The notes under the pieces: model-generated
The model's input: only the letters and a program-made list of their open reading frames with translations
The model's database searches: none
What the model was told of the DNA's origin: nothing
In this document: positions 11,561 to 20,609 of the stretch, in pieces
Layout of the letters: every line of letters begins with the position of its first letter
Position numbering within the stretch: position 1 is the stretch's first letter
Made by a program: the position numbers and the translations under genes
DNA from: Fragilaria crotonensis
Taxonomy: Eukaryota; Bacillariophyta; Fragilariophyceae; Fragilariales; Fragilariaceae
DNA: 37,417 nt
Assembly (NCBI GenBank): GCA_022925895.1
Contig: JAKSYS010000618.1
Span: forward strand, 1-37,417
Direction of reading: 5' to 3'

Positions 11561-12439
11561 TGGCCATTGCATGGGGACCAATTCAAGACATCAATAATAA
11601 TGTACCCCAACTGCTGCTGGGCAGATTGGAGGATAAACCAAGGCAGCACCAGCAGGTGATGCTGGCAAGTTGACTCCATCAGAGATAGATGGCATAGAAA
11701 AAGTATGCTGGATCCATAAAATCTATGTATGAAATACTGTAGACAACACAAGGAAAACTCTGACACCCTCGTATGTTAGGACCGCCGCCCACCGGCACGT
11801 ATTATGGTGTATCATAGTATCATTCATCATACCAGATCGTTATATAATCTTATGTGTTGACTGTGTCACGTTTGTGATGACGATACTATGAATTTCAACC
11901 TACACTGCACTGTGACAAGATTCCATCTGTCTACTGTGCTACTCTGAGGTCATCTACAGAAATGAGAAATAAGATTTTAAATATCTGCCTGATCCCTATC
12001 TAGTTCTGCTTGAAATGCCCAAATGATTTTGACACATTGTTTGACAACTTGCTTTGTCTTTGATGCAATTAATGTTACTAGAATGACCGGTATTGTCGTG
12101 GCTTAAAATAGTGAGACGACTATAGCTAGTCTGTCTCAAGAATACAGGAGGGGGCATTGACTAAGGAGGATTGCCAGGTGATAAACTGTTGTGCTCCCAG
12201 AAAGGTGGAGTGAATCCAGGAATCCAAGTGGTGCTGTAACCATGCTACTCTGGTTAGTTGATGGTTTTATTAACGTTTAGGGCAAGTCAAGGATGAAGTT
12301 GACATGACAACAGCAAAAGTGGACACTCCTGCAAGTATGGGCAGTGGGTGGAGACATGATGGAACTTCAAAGTTCATCAAACTGTACCAATCTTGCTAAT
12401 GACGTTGGGGAACGCGCGCAGTTAGAAGCAGTGGACGGT
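11561..12439. other. No gene recognised, left flank of the young copia element
   Basis: AT-rich sequence with short open stretches only. It could hold the decayed 3' part of the older relic and, from about 12,170, the left part of the relic that continues right of the young copia insertion. I found no LTR or RNA gene. Confidence 0.4.
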
Positions 12440-12445
12440 GAGGTA
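12440..12445. repeat. Target-site duplication of the copia element, left
   Basis: GAGGTA directly precedes the TG of the 5' LTR and is repeated at 23061-23066 directly after the CA of the 3' LTR. Copia duplications are usually 5 bp. Because an A precedes TG at both LTRs, a 5-bp GAGGT reading is also possible. Confidence 0.85.
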
Positions 12446-12818
12446 TGTCAAGATCTACTGTACTACTGCTCACGATGTGTCCAGTAATACTGTGTCATGT
12501 GAACAGTACTCGGACAACAACGATAGTCCAGTATCTAGTATCTGTTCCGGTGATCGCGACAGTACTGATGGTTGGACTGTTGTCCAAGCCAAGATCAGAA
12601 CAAAGAAGGCTAAAGAGTCCAGGAGGACTAAAGAGTCTATTGTTGCTGCTAATGGGATTCACAAGTATGTTGTGAATGGGAATGCAAGTGCAATTGCTGG
12701 GAATGGAACCCAGCATTATTAGAGTAACACTATAAGCACACAATACTGATAAACGAAATTCACTACGGTAGTAACGTCGTACTGAATAATATTATACGGT
12801 ATCAAGGAATATTTAACA
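12446..12818 (+). repeat. 5' LTR of the copia element
   Basis: The 373-bp repeat starts TGTCAAGATC and ends ATTTAACA. Against the 3' LTR I see one substitution (A at 12523 versus G at 22762) and one 3-bp tandem indel (AGTACT versus AGTAGTACT near 12,560). Its first three quarters contain an open frame, which in the 3' copy is the tail of Pol. Confidence 0.93.
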
Positions 12819-12830
12819 CGTTTATAAACG
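12819..12830. repeat. 12-bp palindrome where the primer site should be
   Basis: CGTTTATAAACG, a perfect palindrome, directly follows the 5' LTR. The usual TGG start of a tRNA-3'-end primer binding site is absent, so the primer may be an internal tRNA fragment, as in Drosophila copia. Confidence 0.55.
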
Positions 12831-12854
12831 ATCAGTTTATATTCAGATAAAGCA

Positions 12855-13350
12855 ATGGTTGAAGAACAGACAGAGTCCGGGTTTGGAACTACTGTTCGGG
12901 CTTTCGCCTTTGACGGCGACGAAACCAAGTACCGGTCATGGGAAGGTAAGACTCTTGCCCTCGCCGGTTCGAAGGGATTCCTACTTGCATTAACCAAGGA
13001 GAGTACTGGTACAGCTCTCACGGTGGAAGAGTTCGAGTACGGAGTGGTCGAGGTACCAGGCGTTGCGGTCACTGGTGGTGCTGTGGGCGCTCCTACGACG
13101 CGCCCTACGACAATGTCAGAGAACCGAAAGTACCTTGCGAAGGCTGCAGCTTGGACATATCTCGTCGCGAGCTGTACCGATAAAGCGTACGCACTTATCG
13201 AAAGGTGTGACGGCGATCCGTTTAAGGCCTGGGCCATACTACAGGAGAAGTACTGTGCCACCGACGCGGAAGAAAATTATCCCGAACTTGATCAAGCATT
13301 CAACGATTGCAAATTGGATGGGACTAAGAAGGATCCAGAACTTTGGTTTA
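12855..13350 (+). pseudogene. Gag N-terminal part of the copia element, cut by the Harbinger insertion
   Basis: The frame starts at ATG 12855, 36 bp after the LTR. It reads through about 165 Gag codons (FDGDETKYRSWEGKTLA, then KAWAILQEKYCATDAEENYPELDQ and DPELWF), the fold typical of copia Gag (UBN2-like). At 13350 the Harbinger terminal repeat begins. The frame stays open for 21 more codons of transposon sequence and stops at 13415. The rest of Gag resumes at 18153, where WF is followed by NDMDHLNMRLARI once the TTA duplication is discounted. Gag would assemble the virus-like particle in the cytoplasm. The interruption makes this copy unable to produce full-length Gag-Pol. Confidence 0.9.
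13348..13350. repeat. TTA target-site duplication of the Harbinger element, left
   Basis: TTA lies immediately before the GGGGCG terminus and is repeated at 18150-18152. TTA fits the 3-bp TWA preference of PIF/Harbinger transposases. Confidence 0.9.
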
Positions 13351-13366
13351 GGGGCGTTGTTAACTC
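13351..13366 (+). repeat. Harbinger terminal inverted repeat, left
   Basis: GGGGCGTTGTTAACTC, the exact reverse complement of 18134-18149. The match continues more weakly from 13432 once the interposed ~58 bp is skipped. Confidence 0.92.
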
Positions 13367-14917
13367 CCATGCGTATCACCCAAATTTGTATCAGGCAGTT
13401 GTGAACTTAACGTAAAATATTTTTTTAACTCACCCGAAATTCCGTGATACAAACATTCGTTCCTAACTCAATTGATGGTATCAGGATGAAATCTGACGCA
13501 TCCACAATCATTATAACGGTCCACATAACGTCGCACACATTAATTCGTTCGTTCAGAGCAATGTGACTCTTGTTGTCGTAAACATGCAGTGCTTGGTTCA
13601 GTCCAGCACAAACGACGAACAGATTCTTGACTCGCAAACACAACGCAAGAGTTGGTGATTCAACGAGACCCGCCATTTGGCAAGCGAGCTCTTACTATTC
13701 CGACTATGATTGGAAACCCTTTTCGGTTTCCATTACTTGGAGTGGCATCTTGAATATGATAGGCGAGTAAAACCCTGCTTGAAGACATGCATACCGAATC
13801 GTCAAAGGATGTGTCTGCTCGCCAGCATGTGTTGGCAAGAGATAGATTGTGATCGTTAATTTGAGCAACCTTGGGAAAGAAATGTTTCTGATTCCTTGCC
13901 TGCTGCTGGGGCTCTTGCTTCTTGGATTTGAAGTCACAGCAAACGAATCGGATGGCAAAGCAACATGACTAGCTATTGCAGCAAGTGATCCCAATGCAAC
14001 GGCAGATACGACAAGTGGTGCAAACGCAGTTTTGCTTTGCAGCAGTTAGATCGCGGGTTGCTGGTCGATTCGAAGGAGTAGCAATAAGGTGGTTCAACAT
14101 CGTTAGGAGTTGTTCTTACGTTGAGTGAAGGAGGACTCAAATCCAACGGCAACGGTGCCAGGATGGAACTACGTCAGTCTGGCCAATTGCACTTGATGAT
14201 TCCGAAGGAGAGGGGATTCCTGATGGAACGCACATGTGTGGCATCGGCATCGTTGGGTTTCACGAAGGAATTTCAGTTGGGCCTCCAGATGTTACAGACA
14301 ACACAGGAGGAGCCCCTGCTGTACGCACTCCCATTGTTGGAGGCAAGGTTGACGGCATCATGATGGTCAGGAACAACGGGATCCTGGTTGCTGGTGGGTT
14401 GGAAGCGAAGGTAGCTGCAGTAAGAATGCTTTCTTATCGGCGGAGATCCGTTGAGCTGCCAAGATCTCCTCGCACCAGTCTCTAGTTGTACTTTCAAATT
14501 GAACAACAGCAAGTCACATCTGAATGTATCAAACAACAAGCAACGTCACCTTAAATTAGTCGAGAGTGTACAATTATGCTGTGCACAAAGATGAAATGCA
14601 TGTTCGGGCGCTTGGCATTGTCGTCTCAACTCAACAATAAGCCACCATAAGATTTGTTCTCAGGCTTGTTGTGTGGTACTGACAAGAGCACTTCGACTTC
14701 GGTCCTCTGTTTGGTGGGCGAACTGACCAGGTATGAGACCTGAGGCAGCCATTCACGACTTGCTGTCACCCAGAAGGAAGAGTCACCACGATCAGTTTCT
14801 AATAGGAGTTTGTACCGGTGGGAGTCGTCGTCATTTGAACCACCATGGCTGGAGTCTTCTTCATTATTTCAACCAGCACGGTGAGTTCATAAAAATTGAA
14901 TCTATCTTTGTGTAACA
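13367..14917. other. Left arm of the Harbinger element, no intact gene
   Basis: Two antisense open stretches (13994-13704 and 13676-13425) and a plus-strand one (14234-14485) look protein-like but are broken. The plus-strand piece reads GIGIVGFHEGISVGPPDVT and onward, and its homologous-looking reading enters from another frame just upstream (WNYVSLANCT near 14,165). The antisense piece starts with an alanine-rich hydrophobic tract (APLVVSAVALGSLAAIA). I do not recognise either. They could be captured host gene fragments or decayed transposon DNA. The promoter of the accessory gene presumably lies at its right end. Confidence 0.35.
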
Positions 14918-16312
14918 ATGGCTTCGCAAGAATTGTTGGAAACAGAGACTCGATGGTTGCTATCCGCGAGTCTTGACAATGTGGTGCGTGATCATACTGA
15001 GTTTAAGTCTATCGTATCAATCAACAATGTGGGTATTGCACAATTACCTGTTAGATTGCTACGTCGCTTCTGTGCAAAGCTGAAGGTCAGTGGCTACAAA
15101 AATCTTAATCGAGATAGCACTATCAAACTTATTGCTCAGCGGATTTTGAGTCATGAGATCGAGGAAAGGTTGTACCCCAAGGCACCTGATGATATTCCGA
15201 CTGAAGAAGAAGGCGAAGGACATTTACCAAGTTCACATCTGTTGCAGGATACCACCAGCAGCATTCTCTATTCGGCATCAAATACGAGCAGTGAGGAGGA
15301 TGCTTCACCCGCCACTAATACTTTGCTCCTTTCCGTTGCGGAGGAGCCTCCGGGTGCAGTGCATGTTTCGAAGTCCAGAAGTGATGCCCCTGGAAGGAGC
15401 AGCGGCAGCAAAGCAAAGAAGAAGAACACCAGCTCACCGCCCACATCGGTCACTCAGATGGGGACCTACATCCGTGCAATCAATGTCTTCTTCGATCAAA
15501 AACACCGAAACGATGTCTTCAGTCTTGGGGCAACCCCGTCCATGCAAGAACTGGATGCAAGATCTGATATTCGAGTGAAGGCAGTTTACAACAGAATGCT
15601 CGTGACTTACCTTGATCAGTCGATCCCACATATTGGTGCTGTTGCATTTGCCGATGACCCATACCTGCCATCAATGGGCGTGTATGATAATGCTGCATTG
15701 GAGTTTGATGTGCTCACCTCGGAAGAGCTAAAGGACACCCTTGCTTTTGTTAACCGCTTTTACAAGATTGCACACCGAAATAACCAAAAGTCTGGAAGTC
15801 ACGATGACTTCCATAACTTTACTCGTGACAAGGCTTATGTCTTTTATTACCACCTTTGGTTGCAACACCTTCCAAACCTGTTGTGTATTGCTGTGCCATC
15901 GCTTCCACCTGGCATTGCAACCGACAGCACATTGCATCCATCCAATAGCGCAACGGCTCGTAGAAGAAAAGATGCAGGCTCCAAGAGGAAGGGAAATGCC
16001 TCCGCTGATGCATTAGCGGCTGCAATTCTGGAGGTGGGTCGCTCTTCATCGAAAAAGTTGTTGGTATTGGAAGAAATGAATGCATTGAAGAAAGTGAATG
16101 CAATTGTTGACCGCGAACGAGCCCTTCTTGCTCTGATGGGCGAGTATGACGTGAGTCTGAAGAGGAAGATTGATGATCTTGATGGATACACCTCGGACAT
16201 GGAGGAAGAGAAACAAGTTGCAAGGACTGTCATCGAAATGATTAAAAAGAAAAGGAACGAGGTGATTAAATCACTTGAGACATCGCACCACCAGCCTCCA
16301 ACAGCAGGCTAG
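14918..16312 (+). CDS. Harbinger accessory protein (putative DNA-binding, SAP-like N-terminus)
   Basis: An uninterrupted 464-codon frame starting at ATG 14918. Residues ~40-80 (LPVRLLRRFCAKLKVSGY, then a TIKLIAQRIL helix) resemble the helix-turn-helix of a SAP/HeH domain, which would bind AT-rich DNA. Residues ~80-185 are acidic and then serine/lysine-rich, a likely disordered linker with a basic KAKKKN cluster. Residues ~185-340 form a globular region that I cannot name. Residues ~355-460 are charged and helical (KKLLVLEEMNALKKVNAI, EEEKQVARTVIEMIKKKR), a probable coiled coil. Its place beside a Harbinger transposase suggests the role of the second Harbinger protein, normally Myb/SANT-like, which brings transposase to the nucleus and the ends. 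No clear SANT tryptophans are visible. The stop is 112 bp from the convergent transposase stop. Confidence 0.7.
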   Translation: MASQELLETETRWLLSASLDNVVRDHTEFKSIVSINNVGIAQLPVRLLRRFCAKLKVSGYKNLNRDSTIKLIAQRILSHEIEERLYPKAPDDIPTEEEGEGHLPSSHLLQDTTSSILYSASNTSSEEDASPATNTLLLSVAEEPPGAVHVSKSRSDAPGRSSGSKAKKKNTSSPPTSVTQMGTYIRAINVFFDQKHRNDVFSLGATPSMQELDARSDIRVKAVYNRMLVTYLDQSIPHIGAVAFADDPYLPSMGVYDNAALEFDVLTSEELKDTLAFVNRFYKIAHRNNQKSGSHDDFHNFTRDKAYVFYYHLWLQHLPNLLCIAVPSLPPGIATDSTLHPSNSATARRRKDAGSKRKGNASADALAAAILEVGRSSSKKLLVLEEMNALKKVNAIVDRERALLALMGEYDVSLKRKIDDLDGYTSDMEEEKQVARTVIEMIKKKRNEVIKSLETSHHQPPTAG

Positions 16313-16424
16313 CTTTCAGCGGACACATAGGGGACTTGGGGGACTCGATAAGAAAACAACGGTAAATTCTACAACTTCCTAGCTACTACATTAGATCAAT
16401 CAAAATGGTGCTGACGGCATGCAT

Positions 16425-17714
16425 CTACATAAGATCAATATCGTGAAGCTCGTATCTATGCCGTTCCAGATTTTCAGCAGGTCGTCGAATGGCAAGATTG
16501 GCAACACGTCTCACAATGATGTCCCGCATTTGCGATGTACCTGGTATGTGAACAAGTGGCTCTACGGTTGGTAAGTATCCCCAGCCGAGATCAGCACCAG
16601 GCATTGGCAAAATCTCTCTCAAAGCTACAGCATCGTCCACAAACTGGTCACCGTCCTGGTTAATGCAGAAGTTGTGCAGCTTACTGCAACATTCAAGAGT
16701 AATCGCAGACATCTTTAAGGAAGTCTGAAGGGGAGTGCGTAGCACTCTCCACTTGTTGGACATCAAGCCAAACGCCATCTCAATCCGAATCCTCAACTGA
16801 CTCAAACAGAAGTTGTAGGCGTCGTTGTTGGCATTGCTTCTCTGGGAACCCGTGAAGGGTACGAGCATCTTTTCACTTACAGAATATGCAGCATCTCCAA
16901 CCAAGTATTTCCCAATGGGTAAGGCTTCCATCAATGCCGGTAATGATGTCCTCTCAAAAGCAAGTTGATCGGCACACTTCCCTGGAGCAGCAACTGCAAA
17001 AAAATTGAACCGTGATCGATAGTCACACACAGCTTGTACGTTCAAGCCATACACGCCATAGTGCCCAGATCTAAAGGCACCGGGATTATGTCCTGAGTCT
17101 GCCATAGACGGTTTTACAGTAACAGCCAAATAGCCATCGATGCAACCGACACATCCCCGCATGAGCTGATTCAAACTTCTTGACTCAAATTGCGAGCTTA
17201 CCAGATCAAGTTCTTCAGCACTCTGTGGAAATGCGATGGCCAATTCAGGTGCTGCATTGACGGCATCAAAGAAGATATCACGACACCGATAGACAGAAGA
17301 AAGGCTCATACCCATAGATATGTGAAGATCAAGACTTGGGCACCCTGATAGCCATCGGAGTCCAGTAGCCATCACAATCTCAGGTGGAATGGGCATCACA
17401 CCGGGCGAATGGTAAGCAATGAGCACAATACGTCTCCCTAGTATCCGTTGCAATGCCACAAAGGCATTGTTCGACATTCGATACATCCGTTCAAAGAGTT
17501 GTTCGTGGCGAAGTTGAACAACATGCTGGTCCCAACAGATCCGGGTGTGTTGCCACTTGGCAGCCCTCGTTTGCTTGTCCTCTAGCAGATATGACGCCGC
17601 AGCAAGCATCAGAAGTAGTGTGTCTTCATTGTCATCGTCAAACTCATCGTCAGAATCATCATCAAGTGCTGGAATCAAGCTCATGATTGATGCACTAGGA
17701 TTTGACACAGACAT
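16425..17714 (-). CDS. PIF/Harbinger DDE transposase
   Basis: An intact 429-residue frame from ATG 17714. The catalytic domain is DDE_Tnp_4 type: D193 (GCIDGYLAV), D274 (YLVGDAAY) and E312 (RIRIEMAFG, followed by LMSNKWRVL), with typical spacing and the GHYGVYGLNVQAVCD strand between the first two. The C-terminal LHNFCI motif is also characteristic. The N-terminus has an acidic run (~18-32) and a helical region (~110-150) consistent with the family's helix-turn-helix (WLSGCPSLDLHISMGMS). The enzyme cuts at the terminal repeats and joins them to TWA targets in the nucleus. Length is normal and I see no missing catalytic residue, so this copy may be active. The TTA duplication at the element's own ends agrees. 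Confidence 0.95.
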   Translation of the reverse strand: MSVSNPSASIMSLIPALDDDSDDEFDDDNEDTLLLMLAAASYLLEDKQTRAAKWQHTRICWDQHVVQLRHEQLFERMYRMSNNAFVALQRILGRRIVLIAYHSPGVMPIPPEIVMATGLRWLSGCPSLDLHISMGMSLSSVYRCRDIFFDAVNAAPELAIAFPQSAEELDLVSSQFESRSLNQLMRGCVGCIDGYLAVTVKPSMADSGHNPGAFRSGHYGVYGLNVQAVCDYRSRFNFFAVAAPGKCADQLAFERTSLPALMEALPIGKYLVGDAAYSVSEKMLVPFTGSQRSNANNDAYNFCLSQLRIRIEMAFGLMSNKWRVLRTPLQTSLKMSAITLECCSKLHNFCINQDGDQFVDDAVALREILPMPGADLGWGYLPTVEPLVHIPGTSQMRDIIVRRVANLAIRRPAENLERHRYELHDIDLM

Positions 17715-17992
17715 TGTAAATTGTTACTCAATCCTCGGGTGAATACTCATATGAAGATACCAAACTGTTGGTTGTCAATGGCTGTATCTCCTGGGACATG
17801 ACCATTAAGCAATAGACAATAAATCAGATCGAACATCAAAGTAAAAGAAAACAGAGCAGTTGATCAGGTCTTCATTCTATATCCTCTTCTGCCGTCGATG
17901 TAAATACTTTCTTCTGGTGGCAACTACGATGTGCGTTCATGACTATTTGATATTGGAGAAGTTATTTTGACGTTGGCCTTACACATGTTCTG
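17715..17992. other. Upstream region of the Harbinger transposase
   Basis: Noncoding sequence between the transposase start and the right subterminal hairpin. It should hold the transposase promoter, read leftward, but I see no distinctive motif. Confidence 0.4.
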
Positions 17993-18054
17993 GTATCCGT
18001 GATCCTGATCCTGATATTTTCCTTTCAAGAAATGGGTATCAGGATCACGGATAC
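17993..18054. repeat. Subterminal hairpin of the Harbinger element
   Basis: GTATCCGTGATCCTGAT (17993-18009) is the reverse complement of ATCAGGATCACGGATAC (18038-18054), with a 28-bp spacer. GATCCTGATC words are repeated around it (for example GGGATCAGGAT just to the right). Such subterminal repeats are candidate binding sites for the transposase or the accessory protein. Confidence 0.8.
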
Positions 18055-18133
18055 GGGATCAGGATAACGGCGAAAAATAACCGCATGATACAAAAATACC
18101 CGGAGTTGATACCAGTTTTCGTGTATTTTGGGT

Positions 18134-18149
18134 GAGTTAACAACGCCCC
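18134..18149 (-). repeat. Harbinger terminal inverted repeat, right
   Basis: GAGTTAACAACGCCCC, the exact reverse complement of 13351-13366, followed by the TTA duplication at 18150-18152. Confidence 0.92.
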
Positions 18150-18152
18150 TTA
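18150..18152. repeat. TTA target-site duplication of the Harbinger element, right
   Basis: TTA directly after the right terminal repeat, matching 13348-13350. Copia gag continues at 18153. Confidence 0.9.
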
Positions 18153-20168
18153 ATGACATGGATCACTTAAACATGCGGCTCGCTCGCATCAACTTGAAGT
18201 ATCAGAAGGATGACCTACAGTTGAAGAGTCATATGATGTCAGCTATGTCCAACGACTATGAGAGCGTCATCATTAAGTTCAGGGGAGACCTGCAGGAGAC
18301 TTCGCTTGCTAAGTTACGTAAGGAAATAGTACTCCAGTACAAGACTCTTGTCAAGACCGTTGGAAAATCCGGTTCGGAATCAGTCTTAAATGCAAATGTC
18401 TCAAAGCAGCCGTGGAGAAAGTTCAAAGGGACTTGCAGGAACTGTGGTAAGATTGGTCATAAAGCAAACGAGTGCAGATCAAGTAAAGTTGAATCTACGG
18501 AAGTTACTACTAAAGGCTCTGGTACTCCTGCTGGAGACAAGTCACATGTAACTTGCTATAACTGCCAACAGAAAGGTCACTTCATGAACAAGTGTACGCT
18601 CCCAAAGAAGTTGAAGTCCGACGCTACTGCCGATATGGCTATGTTTGTAGGAGCTTCATTTTTGGATGACCCAGTTGACGTTAATCCTACTGTTGCTGAT
18701 ACTATTGCGGACAGCTTTTTCGACTTTTTCGACAATTCGATAACATTTAACGACGAAGACTTGACTTGTGACCTAGTCCCGTTTTGGGGCAATGAACGAG
18801 AAAACATTATGGTAACAACACTCGAAGACGATGACGTCTCGATCGATACGGCAGTTCTCTCGAATGACTATGTCTGTGCCGCATCCCCCGTTGGACTTAC
18901 GGAGGAATGGCTACTGGACTCTGGTGCTACGTGCGGGGTCACATACGATAACAAGCTTATGACAAATTTGACACCCTCGAATCGGGAGATTACCATTGGT
19001 AACGGCGACAAGGTTGCCACGCTGGGACAAGGAACGGTTTCGCTCACGGACAGTCATGGTCAGACGATCAAGCTAACTGATGTCTATTATGCTCCGGCAT
19101 TTACAAAGCACATTGTTAGCATGCGGAAACTAATTGACGATGATTGGTCCTTTAGTGTCGCCGATAAGACGGCGTTTATCTTCACGGATCCGGTTACGAA
19201 GGGTTCCGTGAAATTTGGTCGGAACGAACGTGATATGCTGTACTATTTGATTGGTACACGCACAGTTAAGGCCGATAACAATCTACTCGTGAACAGTCTT
19301 ACAACTGCCCCAGTCATTTTGGATATTAACATTGCGCACGGCCTTCTTGGACATCCTGATACAAGGACGGTTACGGCTATGGCTACGAAGCACGGTTGGA
19401 CACTTACTGGGACGGTTAAGCCCTGCGGATCCTGTGCACTCGCTAAGGCTCGTGCTAAAGCGATACCAAAAAGTACTATGACCAAGGCCAAGACTCCAAG
19501 GGAGCGACTTTTCTTGGACATCTCTGGCCCCTACTCCGATTCCCTAAATCAAAATAAGTACTGGCTTCGCATTGTGGACGACTATAGCCGGTACAGTTGG
19601 GACTGCTTCCTGCCACGTAAGAGCGGCATTCACGTACCGCTATTGAAATTGGTGGTTATGAACAAAGCTGCTGGCAAGCCTTGCCGATACCTCCGTTGCG
19701 ACAATGCGGGAGAAAACGAATCCTATGTGCAGCAAGTGTGCGCGGAAAACGACATACAGTTGGAAATGACCGCCCCGAATACTCCCCAGATGAATGGTGT
19801 TGTGGAACGGAGCTTTGCCACATGTAAGGATCGTGCTTTTGCTACAATGTACTGCGCTCGATTTTCATTGGCTACACAAGGATTACTATGGCCAGAGGCA
19901 GTGAATACTATCACGAAAATTGGAAACCACTTGCCTCGCCAGGGGCTGACACAGGACCCACATACGGCTTGGTTCGGATCAGATGTCGTACCCCCTCGAA
20001 TTCTGGGTCATCTTCAACCGTTTGGGAGGATTGCTTACGTCACCGACAGAACGAAGCTCAAGGCGAAACTTGACCCACGATCAACGAAATGCGTCTTTAT
20101 CGGATATGCATCCGACCACTCTGGCGATACGTATAAGTTTTATAACCCATTGACAAAAAGTACTATCA
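18153..20168 (+). pseudogene. Copia Gag C-terminus, protease and integrase
   Basis: One open frame continues Gag after the Harbinger insertion (open from 18128). Numbering from 18128, two CCHC zinc knuckles lie at residues 103-116 (CRNCGKIGHKANEC) and 143-156 (CYNCQQKGHFMNKC). They bind element RNA. The aspartic protease active site is DSGA (264-267), which would cut the polyprotein. The integrase has its HHCC finger (H404, H409, C433, C436) and catalytic D464 (LDISGP), D525 (CDNAGEN) and E560 (NGVVERSFA), all present, followed by the GKLDPR-like tract KLKAKLDPRSTKCVFIGY. The frame runs into the MITE at 20169 and stops at 20221. All catalytic residues are intact, so only the insertions and the later frameshift disable it. 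Confidence 0.93.
20166..20168. repeat. TCA target-site duplication of the MITE, left
   Basis: TCA before GGGCGTGTCC and again at 20607-20609 after the other end. Removing one copy plus the MITE restores a continuous Pol frame across the site (KSTI then MSRDVHQW). Confidence 0.8.
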
Positions 20169-20606
20169 GGGCGTGTCCATTCGGGTTTTTTTCACATCCA
20201 AGTTTCCAAGTTTCCAAGTGATCGAATTAGTCGAATTTGGGTTCGATTTATGCTTGGTCGATGTAGTGTCCATTCGGACAAAAGGAGAATCGAAGTTCCG
20301 AACTCCCAAGTTTTACTTCCTCCGAGTAGAGTTGAATGCTTGGGGAGTAGAGTCATTTCAAAATTTTCTGGCATTGCGAACATGAGTGTCGTATCCACTG
20401 GATTAGCTGGTACAGAGAACAGGTTATGAAACTTGGATTTCTGAACTTGGCTAAAAAAATCTCGTTAACTTGGATGTCCAAGTTAACGAAAGACGAGTCC
20501 CACGAAACACAAAATCCAAGTTGAATCACGAGTCGACTAGTTCGATCACTTGGAAACTTGGAAACTTGGATGTGAAAAAAACCCGAATGGACACATGGAC
20601 ACGCCC
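20169..20606. mobile_element. 438-bp MITE in copia pol, probably Harbinger-like
   Basis: The element is non-coding, with terminal inverted repeats of roughly 60 bp. Both ends start GGGCGTGTCCAT and share a stretch of CATTCGGG, a T-run, CACATCC, CAAGTTTCCAAG repeats and GTGATCGAA. The right repeat has an extra 8 bp (a duplicated ATGTGTCC-like word). A third copy of GTGTCCATTCGG lies inside at about 20,266. Three-base duplication (TCA) and a GGGCG terminus resemble the PIF/Harbinger group, although TCA is not the strict TWA. It needs a transposase from elsewhere; the nested Harbinger element has only loosely similar ends. Confidence 0.85.
20463..20488. repeat. Perfect 12-bp inverted repeat inside the MITE
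   Basis: CGTTAACTTGGA and its reverse complement are separated by 2 bp (TG). Transcripts of this region could fold into a tight hairpin. GTTAAC also occurs in the Harbinger terminal repeat. Confidence 0.85.
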
Positions 20607-20609
20607 TCA
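20607..20609. repeat. TCA target-site duplication of the MITE, right
   Basis: TCA after the right end of the MITE, matching 20166-20168. The next bases complete an ATG codon that is internal to Pol, not a real start. Confidence 0.8.

Larger units (their letters stand above)
13351..18149. mobile_element. PIF/Harbinger DNA transposon, possibly autonomous
   Basis: The 4,799-bp element has perfect 16-bp terminal inverted repeats (GGGGCGTTGTTAACTC) and a TTA duplication, inserted in copia gag. It carries two intact, convergent ORFs: an accessory protein on plus (14918-16312) and a DDE transposase on minus (16425-17714). This is the two-gene plan of Harbinger elements. The left terminal repeat is interrupted after 16 bp by about 58 bp flanked by a TTAACTC direct repeat (13360-13366 and 13425-13431). 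After that the TIR resumes as ACCCGAAAT against ACCCAAAAT on the right. About 1.5 kb of the left arm has no intact gene. Confidence 0.92.

Noticed and set aside
12445-12675. Small ORFs in the 5' LTR as independent genes
   Set aside because: They are the duplicated copy of the Pol tail or its alternate frame; no start context or separate promoter is evident.
15153-16233. Several antisense and alternate-frame stretches over the Harbinger accessory gene
   Set aside because: They overlap a longer intact frame and show no family features.
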